Assembly (NCBI GenBank): GCA_022722495.1
Contig: JAIJLI010000043.1
Span: 1-10,316, forward strand
DNA from: Dialister sp.
GTDB lineage: Bacteria; Bacillota; Negativicutes; Veillonellales; Dialisteraceae
Direction: 5' to 3'
DNA: 10,316 nt
A program made the translations under genes and the position numbers. Shown in pieces: positions 1 through 6,285 of this stretch (position 1 is the first letter of the stretch; the number at the start of each line of letters is the position of its first letter). The notes under the pieces were generated by a model. That model was not told where the DNA came from and made no database searches. It was given only the letters and a program-made list of their open reading frames with translations.

Positions 1-2295
1 GCGGATGAGCTCCGGCGCGCCGCAGAGGATTCTCTCGTCTGCGGCTTTTTTATCTTCGTATTCTTGGATCTGGCGCACAAGTCCGCCCAGCTCACCGTCT
101 GCGCCACGAATAGCCTCCTCAATCTCTTTTTTCTCTTTCTCGAGCGCTTTCACTTCACGGTCGAGACGGATAAGGATATTCGAATGCCCTTTGAGGCTTT
201 GGATGATGGCTTTCTGCTTCTCGACGCGGTCTGCAAAATACTGGCAGTCAATGTCCTTGAAATGATCCACCATGAGAAGGTTCTCTGCGGCCTTCCGCTT
301 GCCGATGACAGACTCTCTCTCCGCTACGATCTGCTGCACGATTTCCCTCTGCGCAGCACGCTCCCCATCGAGACGTTCCAGTTCCTTTTTGATGAGGGCA
401 ATCTTTTCTTTGTTCGAGAAACCGAGCACGTAGTAGCGGCGGTCATGGAGCGCATGGCGGTCATCCTTCTGATGGCGGCGCCCCTGCGTCTTGATCTGGC
501 CTTCGAGCGACAACGCGAAGCGGGCTTTCTTGAATTCCGCGATCGTTTCCGCGCACACGTGATCGAAGCGGTGCACCAGCTCGGAGGCAAGCCAGCCCGC
601 ATACGGCGAGTCACGCTTGATATGAAGTTTCCTCGCCGCCGACGTTTCCGGCAGGTCGGTCATCGAGACGGGCGGCGTGTATTCGTCGACACGGTAGTAC
701 ACCATGCGGCGGCCAAGAGAATGATTTTCCATCCAGTCTATGACTTTGCCATAAAGACTTTCCGGCACGAGGAGCGATACGCCGAATTCCCCAAGAAGTC
801 GCTCGAGTGCCCCTTCCCACTTCTGCTCCTCGGGCTTTACTTCCATGATTTCCCCGGCAAATGGCATATCTCTCTCCGCCACCTTGAGATCACCGCAGAG
901 GTCTTTGCGGATGGCAATGAAGGGGGTCGGGATATTGCTATCTCGCTTCAGAAGGGACTTGAGCTCTGTCTTGTCCGCAGAAATCTGCGATACAATCTCC
1001 CGCTCCTTGCTGTCGGCCTCGAATTTCTTCGCATCCAGTGCGTCGTACTCCGCCTTGAGTGCGCCCAGCAGTTCTTCGAGCTCTTTTCGCCGAGTCAGGA
1101 AATCCTCCAGCACCACCGGCACAGAAAGCCCCAACACATCCGCATAGACGCGGTAGTTCTCCGCCTGCTTCGTCACCTGCGCGAGATCTTTCTCGCAATT
1201 CTTGAGTTCTTTTTCCGCATCATGCAGACGGTTACCGCCATTCTGCCACATTTCCTTCTTCTTGGCGTCGATATCTTCCCCGACGTGGGTGAGTTCCGCC
1301 TCAAAGGACGTGCGGCGAGCACGCATTTCTTCCTGCTGCCGGTTGCTCTCTGTAAGCGCTTCCGTGAGGAGCTTGATTTCCTCCCGCGCCAGATACGGCT
1401 GCACCCCCTCTTCCATCAGGGAGAGCTCGCTCTCTTTGAGAAGGCAGGCATCATAGGTATCCGACGCCTTCACGATAGGGCGAAGAAGGTCCATCTTCTC
1501 GCGGTCACGCACGATGGCATCATGGATGCTCTTCAGGTCATGGAAACGGGTGAGGAGGCGCTGGATATTCTCTTCCATCTCCGCCCGGTCCACATCACCA
1601 AGCATGTTCTTGCGGACGAAATCGGTGATCCCATTCACTTTCTTCATGGAGACGGTCTGCTGAAAAAGGTCGAGCGCGTCATCACTCACAATGCCGAAGA
1701 GCGACTTGAATTTCACCGCATACGAGGTGTAGTCATTGAATACTTCCACATAGAGTGATTTCTTCAGACGCTTCTTGAGATCGCTGATGTTATTCCCAAA
1801 GCCGCCGAAATCTTTCTTGATGGAGAGACTGCGCTCTGCCACGACGAAGAAGCGGGCCGGACGCTCGCTCCCGGGCTGGAAGAAAAAGACCTGCGCAAGT
1901 GTCACGTAGCTGTCCTTCTCTACGTCCGAAAAGACGGCGAGGATGACGGAGTACTTATTCTTATCACGGAGCGCAACCGGCTCTTCTTCACCGGATGCCT
2001 TGCTCCTCTTCGCATAGTAACCGCGCACGTAGGACGTGAGCGAACGCTCACGGCTCCCCGAGTCAGCGGCCTTATTGTAATTGATTTTCGGTTGCGGGAT
2101 GAGGAGCGTCAAGATGGCATCGACCAGAGTCGACTTCCCCGAGCCGATTTCCCCGGTGAGAAGCGACGTATTGCCGCCCAGCTCGAAAGGCCAGACCGCG
2201 CCGTCGAAGGTGCCCCAGTTGTACACTTCGAGCCGCCGCATGCGGTAGCCCGGACCCACATCTTCCATGCGGCCGTCTGTATCAAAGAGATTCAT
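1..2295 (-). CDS. jetC: JetC, SMC-like ATPase of type I Wadjet system (3' part cut by window edge)
   Basis: The frame is open from an ATG at 2295 to the window edge, giving 765 residues of a protein whose family is usually about 1100-1200 long. Near the N-terminus a Walker A motif, GEIGSGKST, spans residues 48-56. It is followed by a long charged helical stretch (about 245-455) that looks like one SMC coiled-coil arm. A globular hinge-like part (about 470-560) begins near DMPFAGEIME at 476-485. A conserved-looking block RRHQKDDRH at 606-614 and VLGF soon after are typical of JetC/MksB-like proteins. A second coiled coil is starting at the edge. The signature motif and Walker B should lie in the missing C-terminal part. 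The start is supported by AAGGAGG (2302-2308) 6 nt upstream, and the gene overlaps jetB by 14 bp. In the family this is the ATP-driven DNA-loop-extruding motor, working with JetA, JetB and JetD. The identity rests on motifs and gene order; I could not run a search. Confidence 0.9.
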   Translation of the reverse strand, partial: MNLFDTDGRMEDVGPGYRMRRLEVYNWGTFDGAVWPFELGGNTSLLTGEIGSGKSTLVDAILTLLIPQPKINYNKAADSGSRERSLTSYVRGYYAKRSKASGEEEPVALRDKNKYSVILAVFSDVEKDSYVTLAQVFFFQPGSERPARFFVVAERSLSIKKDFGGFGNNISDLKKRLKKSLYVEVFNDYTSYAVKFKSLFGIVSDDALDLFQQTVSMKKVNGITDFVRKNMLGDVDRAEMEENIQRLLTRFHDLKSIHDAIVRDREKMDLLRPIVKASDTYDACLLKESELSLMEEGVQPYLAREEIKLLTEALTESNRQQEEMRARRTSFEAELTHVGEDIDAKKKEMWQNGGNRLHDAEKELKNCEKDLAQVTKQAENYRVYADVLGLSVPVVLEDFLTRRKELEELLGALKAEYDALDAKKFEADSKEREIVSQISADKTELKSLLKRDSNIPTPFIAIRKDLCGDLKVAERDMPFAGEIMEVKPEEQKWEGALERLLGEFGVSLLVPESLYGKVIDWMENHSLGRRMVYYRVDEYTPPVSMTDLPETSAARKLHIKRDSPYAGWLASELVHRFDHVCAETIAEFKKARFALSLEGQIKTQGRRHQKDDRHALHDRRYYVLGFSNKEKIALIKKELERLDGERAAQREIVQQIVAERESVIGKRKAAENLLMVDHFKDIDCQYFADRVEKQKAIIQSLKGHSNILIRLDREVKALEKEKKEIEEAIRGADGELGGLVRQIQEYEDKKAADERILCGAPELIR

Positions 2296-2896
2296 GGGTG
2301 TCCTCCTTTTCTTCCGCCTTGTCCTCTAAGGAAATGCCATTCTCTTCCATGTACTTGTCGAGCGCCCGGTTGAATTCCGAGAGCCAGGCCGCATCCACGA
2401 AGCGGCGCAGGATCGGCTGCACCTCATAGGCAAATTCATTATCCTTCACCGGCGAGAGGATCTTCATGGAAACCGCCTTCTTGAAGCAGGCACGGATGGA
2501 GTCAGCAAATTTCACTTCATCTGACATATCTGGGAAATATGGCTTCATGCGAGCGACCATTTCCTCATCCTTCACGACAAGCATACTGTCCCCGTTCGCC
2601 CCGTCGAATTCATTGATCTCATTACGAAGAAGCGCAAGGAAAAGACTCATCTTGAATGTCAGCGGCTGCTTCTTCACAAGATGGGGCAACTCATCCGTCT
2701 CCTTCTGCTTTAGGAAAGCGTAGCCGCCATCCTCATCAATGACAAGCAAAAGCCCGATCTTTTCCATATATTCATTGATGCGATACTGCTGAGAAAGAAT
2801 CGTATTCCAGCTCTCCGGGGCCGCTTCCTTCACCACGCCCCCGGAGAGAAGCTGAATCAGTACGGTAGAAAATGTGATGTCTTCTTTTTCCATCAT
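2282..2896 (-). CDS. jetB: JetB, DUF4194-type KITE subunit of Wadjet
   Basis: A 204-residue acidic, mostly helical protein with no signal peptide or membrane segment. Size, position between jetA and jetC, and sequence (for example LPHLVKKQPLTFKMSLFLAL at about 70-89 and the C-terminal region around FAYEVQPILRRFVDAAW at 155-171) fit the DUF4194 family, the KITE/MksE-like subunit. In the family this small winged-helix protein bridges the kleisin JetA and the SMC JetC. The first ATG (2896) overlaps the jetA stop as ATGA. A second ATG follows at once at 2893. The ribosome site AAGGAG (2899-2904) is only 2 nt from the first ATG and 5 nt from the second, so the second (203 aa) may be the true start. 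The 14-bp overlap with jetC suggests translational coupling. The last residues (DKAEEKEDTHESL) are a charged tail. Confidence 0.88.
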   Translation of the reverse strand: MMEKEDITFSTVLIQLLSGGVVKEAAPESWNTILSQQYRINEYMEKIGLLLVIDEDGGYAFLKQKETDELPHLVKKQPLTFKMSLFLALLRNEINEFDGANGDSMLVVKDEEMVARMKPYFPDMSDEVKFADSIRACFKKAVSMKILSPVKDNEFAYEVQPILRRFVDAAWLSEFNRALDKYMEENGISLEDKAEEKEDTHESL

Positions 2897-4368
2897 GGCT
2901 CCTTCTTTTCAAAAACAATACGTTCCATCGTGACATAGCGGCTGCGACCATCGATTCCCTGGAAGAAGATCCGTTCTTTGGCGGGCGTGAAATGGCACGC
3001 CTCGCTCTTAGCGATTTCCATGTACGCCAGAAGCTCGAAGAGCCCCTTCTCGATCGGATAGGCGGCAATGACTTCTTTCAGCGTCACCTTCTGCCGCGTC
3101 TCGAGCATGTCCTCGATATGCGCTCGAAGGACCGCCTTATCCACATAGACCTGGTTGAAAATCGCCTCCAGACTCCCCACGTGCTCCCCCACCGTGAGCG
3201 CGTCTTGAGCGAGCTCCATCTGCGCGGGCGGCATGCGGAGAGACCGCTCCATTGGAAGAGAAATCGTCGGCGCGGCTTCATCAAGCCACATAAATTCCTT
3301 CTCCCGTTTCGGCTCTCTTCCCTTCATCGCGAGCGCTTTCTTTTCGATTTCCTTCACCTGGAAATAGATATTTTTCTTCTCCTGCAGATTGTTCTCATTG
3401 ACATACCAGCGGATCTGCTCCGATAGCTTGCCGATCGTCTGCTGCACGTCTTCTGCGCCGTCCACCCACGCACGGCGCACGTGGAGCGGATTGTAGCGGT
3501 TCGTCTCACCGGCAAGTGCCTTCAGGCGGAGAATCTTTCGCATCGTCTGATCGAAATCCTCCTGCTGCGAGGACGCCATCAGGTAGTCGAAGAAGGCGGA
3601 AAAGCTCTTGCCCTGCTCCGATTCTTCGATGATTTCCCTGTCCGCGATGAACTGCGAGAGCAGCGCCCCCTTACCCTGCTCCCACTCGTTCACTTCATTG
3701 CGAAAATCATTGTAGATGCCCTGAAATTTATCTTTGACCTCACGGAAATCAGAAAGAATCCCTGCCGCGATGTCCATGGCTTCCATGAAGCGCTCCTTGA
3801 TCTGCACTTCATCTAAGACTTCGACTTCCCCGCCTTCGCGGAGCCGACGGATTTTCTCATCGATCTCCGCCCGCTGCTTTCTAAGGTAGTCCAAGCGCGC
3901 CTTCTTATCCGGATTCGCCTTATGCTCGATCTCGTGCAAGATATTGAAGAACGTGTGGAGGCGCGACTCCGTCCCGATGAAGCTCCGACTGCGCAGATTT
4001 TCCAGCCACTCTACGGCCTTCTGCCCCGAAGTCGTGAGGTCATAGTACGTCATGTGGTTTCGATAGAAACGGCGAAGCCAGCGGTGCTCCTCATCCGACC
4101 AGCGGCGCAGGTACAGCTTCGCTTCCCCCTCGAGCGCTTCCTCCTCCGGCTGCGGCTCCTTCGCTAGGGCATGCTTCTCTTTCAGAAATGGACGCATGTC
4201 CATCAAAAGACGTGCTTCCGGCAAATTTCTCACATTGCCCGCTAAAAATTCCTGATAAAAAAAGGCACAGCAGAAAGCTGCATCATCAGAAGCGAGAAGC
4301 TTCCATGAAGCATTGCTGTGTCTCATCAAGGCAAGCGCATCCAAAGCCATAAACCGATCCTGTGCCAT
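2893..4368 (-). CDS. jetA: JetA, DUF3375-type kleisin of type I Wadjet system
   Basis: A 491-residue protein, close to the usual length for JetA. From the ATG at 4368 it opens MAQDRFMALDALALMRHSN. The middle holds the run best recognised as DUF3375: RSFIGTESRLHTFF (about 127-141), a charged helix with AEIDEKIRRLREG (167-179), EVLDEVQIKERF (183-194) and LSDFREVKDKF (205-215), then EQGKSFSAFFDYLM (251-264) and LSEQIRW (315-321). LPMERSLRMPP (371-381) precedes the C-terminal winged-helix-like part. This set points to the type I JetA and not the shorter types. In the complex it is the kleisin that closes the SMC ring and binds JetB. An upstream ATG at 4425 is in frame, but AAAGGTGA (4374-4381) lies 5 nt before 4368 and the upstream extension overlaps a hairpin, so 4368 is preferred. 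It is the first gene of the operon and ends overlapping jetB by 4 bp. Confidence 0.9.
   Translation of the reverse strand: MAQDRFMALDALALMRHSNASWKLLASDDAAFCCAFFYQEFLAGNVRNLPEARLLMDMRPFLKEKHALAKEPQPEEEALEGEAKLYLRRWSDEEHRWLRRFYRNHMTYYDLTTSGQKAVEWLENLRSRSFIGTESRLHTFFNILHEIEHKANPDKKARLDYLRKQRAEIDEKIRRLREGGEVEVLDEVQIKERFMEAMDIAAGILSDFREVKDKFQGIYNDFRNEVNEWEQGKGALLSQFIADREIIEESEQGKSFSAFFDYLMASSQQEDFDQTMRKILRLKALAGETNRYNPLHVRRAWVDGAEDVQQTIGKLSEQIRWYVNENNLQEKKNIYFQVKEIEKKALAMKGREPKREKEFMWLDEAAPTISLPMERSLRMPPAQMELAQDALTVGEHVGSLEAIFNQVYVDKAVLRAHIEDMLETRQKVTLKEVIAAYPIEKGLFELLAYMEIAKSEACHFTPAKERIFFQGIDGRSRYVTMERIVFEKKEP
2899..2904 (-). promoter_or_regulatory. Ribosome binding site of jetB
   Basis: AAGGAG on the minus strand, inside the end of jetA. 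It is 2 nt from the ATG at 2896 and 5 nt from the ATG at 2893. The spacing favours the second ATG as the start of jetB, though coupling to the jetA stop could let the first be used. Confidence 0.6.
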
Positions 4369-4410
4369 AGAAGTCACCTTTATGTTGATCTTACAATACA
4401 TATGAACTGG

Positions 4411-4457
4411 CGCTGCACCTTCCATTCTCGCTCATAGTGAAAATGGAAGGTGCAGCG
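4411..4457. repeat. Long hairpin upstream of jetA
   Basis: The outer arms are a perfect 16-bp inverted repeat, CGCTGCACCTTCCATT at 4411-4426 and AATGGAAGGTGCAGCG at 4442-4457. Inside it continues with six more positions, of which one is C/A and one G/T, to a 3-nt CAT loop, giving 22-nt arms. The structure ends 42 nt before the jetA start codon. There is no T-run on either strand, so it is not a standard terminator. It may be an mRNA leader structure, a dyad operator, or a copy of a short dispersed element. Confidence 0.8.
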
Positions 4458-4524
4458 TACAAAATCAAAAGCGTCACGGAGTATACATCTTGGCGATGCC
4501 CGCTTGAGACTTGGAGTCTTGGAA

Positions 4525-4563
4525 ACGTTAGACTACAGATATCTGACATCTGATGTCTAACGT
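4525..4563. repeat. Imperfect 39-nt palindrome
   Basis: The ends are the perfect 9-bp arms ACGTTAGAC (4525-4533) and GTCTAACGT (4555-4563). The inside is also partly self-complementary, including CAGAT against ATCTG. It lies 25 nt beyond the stop codon of the small membrane protein gene. No T-run follows on either strand, so a terminator role is weakly supported. Confidence 0.7.
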
Positions 4564-4566
4564 CTC
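4539..4566 (+). repeat. Degenerate heptamer tandem repeat
   Basis: Four adjacent 7-nt units can be read as ATATCTG, ACATCTG, ATGTCTA and ACGTCTC, with a shared core of A-Y-R-T-C-T. It overlaps the right half of the 39-nt palindrome. The unit length equals that of the AGTGACT repeats downstream of nifJ. Confidence 0.5.
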
Positions 4567-4587
4567 CCCGTCTCTCATCTCCCGCCA

Positions 4588-4875
4588 CTACTTTTCCCAT
4601 TCCAATTCCAGCAGGCGAAAACGGTGATCCGCACTGTGCTTCTGCAGAAGATAGATATCCTTTCCCTGCTCTTCATTCTGACGAAGCGCTTCCTCCGCTT
4701 CATAGCGGATGTCATTCAGCTGCTCGTCATAGCAGGACGCCTCGATATTCATCATCCGCTCCTGCAGGTCAGTGATCAAAAACTGCTGATAAATGACCAT
4801 GCCGAGCAGCATGGCCATGATAAGGTAGAGATATTTACGTTCTCTCCACTGTATTTTCCTTTTCCACTGTTCCAT
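4588..4875 (-). CDS. Small single-pass membrane protein with coiled coil, function unknown
   Basis: A 95-residue protein that I do not recognise. A basic N-terminus (KRK at 5-7, RERK at 11-14) precedes one hydrophobic segment of about 14-34 (YLYLIMAMLLGMVIYQQFLI). A charged stretch of about 36-78 with heptad-like spacing then suggests a coiled coil. By the positive-inside rule the tail would lie outside the cytoplasm. There is one cysteine, at residue 48. The shape recalls FtsL/DivIC-like bitopic proteins, but I see no family motif. It starts 7 nt after the lysR stop, and its AGGA ribosome site (part of 4881-4885) overlaps that stop, so the two are almost certainly cotranscribed and perhaps coupled. 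A signal-anchor remnant of a larger protein is a less likely alternative. Confidence 0.7.
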   Translation of the reverse strand: MEQWKRKIQWRERKYLYLIMAMLLGMVIYQQFLITDLQERMMNIEASCYDEQLNDIRYEAEEALRQNEEQGKDIYLLQKHSADHRFRLLELEWEK

Positions 4876-4882
4876 GGAAATC

Positions 4883-5809
4883 CTATTTCCTCATCATCAT
4901 ATCATCAATCTTACGCGGGTCGTTCAAGAGCGTCAGATGGTCTTTGGTGAATTCGATCCAGAGACGGGCAGCGCGGGAGAGGTAGCGGCCCTTCTTCCAG
5001 ATGGCATAGAGGTGATGCGTCATGCGCGGCTCAGTCATCACACGGGTGACGACCTTGCTTTCCTCGCTGTTTGCCGGGCATAGACGCGACGGCAGGATCG
5101 CGACGCCAAGGCCGCTCGCGACCGTCTGCAGCATCAGCTCACGCTGGCTCGTCTCGAATACGATCTTCGGCGTGAAGCCGATCTTTTTGCAGTTCGACAT
5201 GATGTCATCATGCATATTGAAATCATCGCGGTACAGCACGAGCGGATAATCCGCGAGCAGCTTCATCGGGACGACATGGTGCTCTTCGAGCGGATAGCCC
5301 TTCGGCATGACGACGCACATCTCATCCTCCGAAAGGAAGAAGGACTCGAATTCGTTATTCGGAATGGTGCAGATGATGCCGACGTCGATGATCCCCTCCT
5401 GGACGGAGGTCTCGATGACCTTCGAACCGTGCTCATAGAGCTTGATGGCGATCTGCGGATAGTTCTTCTTGAATTCGCCCAGGAGCTTTGCAAAGACATG
5501 CGCATCGGTGATCGGCGGCAGCCCGATCTCAATGGTATCCTGCTTCAGGTTGAATTCATTTTCAAAATCCGACTTCAGATGTTCAAAAATAAAAAGACAC
5601 CGCTTCGCATAGTTCAGGAAAATGGTCCCCGGCGCTGTGATCTCTACCGTCTTTGCGTTGCGGATGAAAAGCACGACCCCCAGCTCATCCTCCAGCGACT
5701 TGATCATGCGGCTGATGGCGGACTGGGAAATATGAAGATTGCGCGCTGCTTTCGAGAAGCTCTTCTGTTCAGCGACTTCCATGAAATATTTCAGATGACG
5801 ATAATCCAT
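4883..5809 (-). CDS. LysR-family transcriptional regulator
   Basis: A 308-residue protein, the usual LysR length. It has an N-terminal winged helix-turn-helix at residues 1-60. MDYRHLKYFMEVAEQKSFSKAA is followed by the recognition helix region NLHISQSAISRMIKSLEDELG (24-44), then FIRN at 48-51. A linker helix follows (about 60-88), then a periplasmic-binding-like effector domain (about 90-295) with VGIICTIPNNEF and SGLGVAILPSRL in the places expected for LysR ligand domains. The frame extends 37 codons upstream, but GGAGG (5816-5820) is 6 nt before the ATG at 5809 and the MDYRHLKYF opening is typical, so 5809 is chosen. It is divergent from nifJ and may control it and/or itself. The ligand cannot be predicted. 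It is the first gene of a unit with the small membrane protein. Confidence 0.95.
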   Translation of the reverse strand: MDYRHLKYFMEVAEQKSFSKAARNLHISQSAISRMIKSLEDELGVVLFIRNAKTVEITAPGTIFLNYAKRCLFIFEHLKSDFENEFNLKQDTIEIGLPPITDAHVFAKLLGEFKKNYPQIAIKLYEHGSKVIETSVQEGIIDVGIICTIPNNEFESFFLSEDEMCVVMPKGYPLEEHHVVPMKLLADYPLVLYRDDFNMHDDIMSNCKKIGFTPKIVFETSQRELMLQTVASGLGVAILPSRLCPANSEESKVVTRVMTEPRMTHHLYAIWKKGRYLSRAARLWIEFTKDHLTLLNDPRKIDDMMMRK

Positions 5810-5879
5810 TGTGATCCTCCATGAAAGAGTAAAAAGAAAGAGAAGAGGGTGCCTCTTCAGGATGAGTCCGCGAGCCGGG

Positions 5880-5927
5880 ATGCCTTTGGTCCCATGCCGG
5901 AGAAGCTCCGCCGGTTCCAAGGGGCAT
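5880..5927 (-). promoter_or_regulatory. Stem structure in the lysR leader
   Basis: The outer arms ATGCCTTTGG (5880-5889) and CCAAGGGGCAT (5917-5927) pair with one bulge and one wobble. Inside is a CGGAG-AAG-CTCCG hairpin (5898-5910). It would lie in the lysR 5' leader about 70 nt before its start codon. No T-run follows, so it is not a terminator. The effect on expression is unknown. Confidence 0.45.
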
Positions 5928-5995
5928 GATGCTCCGCATAAAAAACAGCAGTACGCTTATCAGCTGCTCTTGCTCTCTTTCTCCTTCTCATTTTC

Positions 5996-6024
5996 TTGTG
6001 AAATCCATATCTTTATTCTATAAT
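5996..6024 (+). promoter_or_regulatory. Predicted sigma70-type promoter of nifJ
   Basis: The -35 is TTGTGA (5996-6001), which matches the consensus at four of six places. A 17-nt spacer leads to a perfect TATAAT (6019-6024). Transcription would begin near 6031 and give a leader of about 255 nt before nifJ, which is long. A second TATAAA at 6169-6174 lacks a well-spaced -35. Confidence 0.65.
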
Positions 6025-6087
6025 AGAAATGTATCTATTCGGATGCCCTGGAAATGTCCATGGTCTATGACTTAGTATAGAATAAAG
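6011..6087. repeat. Inverted 12-bp repeat in the lysR/nifJ control region
   Basis: CTTTATTCTATA (6011-6022) and its exact reverse complement TATAGAATAAAG (6076-6087) are separated by 53 nt, about five helical turns. This is compatible with two regulator dimers or a tetramer bridging the sites, with the bend typical of LysR-type control. Confidence 0.6.
6016..6028. promoter_or_regulatory. LysR-type T-N11-A palindrome over the nifJ -10 box
   Basis: TTCTAT-A-ATAGAA is a perfect dyad around a single central base and fits the T-N11-A pattern of LysR binding sites. It covers the -10 box of the predicted nifJ promoter. A matching 12-nt sequence, CTTTATTCTATA (6011-6022), recurs in inverted form at 6076-6087, which could be a second half-site. 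That the neighbouring LysR protein binds here is inferred from position and pattern. Confidence 0.5.
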
Positions 6088-6189
6088 TGAATCCATCTAT
6101 GCAAAATTATCATAAAACCATTGTACCTAATTTTCAGGTATCTTGCAAGGGAAGAGTAAAGGCAAAGGTATAAAAACCAAGTGACTGAT

Positions 6190-6247
6190 GAGCAGGGATC
6201 CGTGGCCGGAAAGGCACCGCCTTTCTCATCCTTCATCTCCTCTGCTC
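6190..6247 (+). promoter_or_regulatory. Folded leader of nifJ
   Basis: The outer arms GAGCAG (6190-6195) and CTGCTC (6242-6247) enclose a hairpin of GAAAGGC (6209-6215), ACC loop, and GCCTTTC (6219-6225). It would lie in the nifJ mRNA leader, ending about 23 nt before the ribosome site. It has no T-run and resembles no riboswitch that I can name. Confidence 0.35.
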
Positions 6248-6270
6248 CCCTTGAACAGATTTTCCATACA

Positions 6271-6276
6271 AAGGAG
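6271..6276 (+). promoter_or_regulatory. Ribosome binding site of nifJ (GTG start)
   Basis: AAGGAG lies 9 nt before GTG at 6286 and decides the start. The alternative ATG at 6304 would be 27 nt from the site and would remove residues that the family normally has before TMDGNTAAA. Confidence 0.75.
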
Positions 6277-6285
6277 TGTTGATCT

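Larger units (their letters stand above)
4369..4587. other. Repeat-rich spacer between the small membrane protein gene and jetA
   Basis: This 219-bp stretch holds no convincing gene. It contains a 22-bp-arm hairpin (4411-4457), a short AGACT-TGG-AGTCT palindrome (4507-4519), an imperfect 39-nt palindrome (4525-4563) and degenerate heptamers (4539-4566). It is the upstream region of jetA, so the jetA promoter should be here unless jet is read from lysR. I found no minus-strand -35/-10 pair good enough to call. None of the hairpins is followed by a T-run, so no intrinsic terminator separates the lysR unit from jet. Confidence 0.6.
5810..6285. other. Divergent lysR/nifJ intergenic region
   Basis: This 476-bp stretch has no convincing gene. 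From left to right it holds the lysR ribosome site, a branched stem structure (5880-5927), a pyrimidine-rich tract (about 5964-5997), a promoter facing nifJ (5996-6024) with a LysR-type palindrome on it, a distant inverted copy of that sequence (6076-6087), and a folded nifJ leader (6190-6247). A weak minus-strand promoter for lysR can be read as TATACT near 6070-6080 with TTGCAT 19 nt upstream, which I do not regard as secure. Confidence 0.7.

Noticed and set aside
64..1758. Plus-strand open frame of 564 codons
   Set aside because: It lies exactly antisense to jetC, in the mirror codon phase. The minus strand gives clear SMC-ATPase motifs, while this product resembles nothing and has no ribosome site.
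4369..4425. 19-residue N-terminal extension of JetA from the ATG at 4425
   Set aside because: The ATG at 4368 has a well-placed ribosome site, while the upstream ATG lies inside the 4411-4457 hairpin and lacks one.
5810..5920. 37-residue N-terminal extension of the LysR protein
   Set aside because: LysR proteins begin just before the helix-turn-helix, and GGAGG is placed 6 nt before the ATG at 5809.
6201..6230. T-box-like stretch GGCACCGC in the nifJ leader
   Set aside because: It matches only part of the T-box antiterminator consensus; there is no terminator T-run or recognisable specifier stem, and nifJ is not an amino-acid gene.
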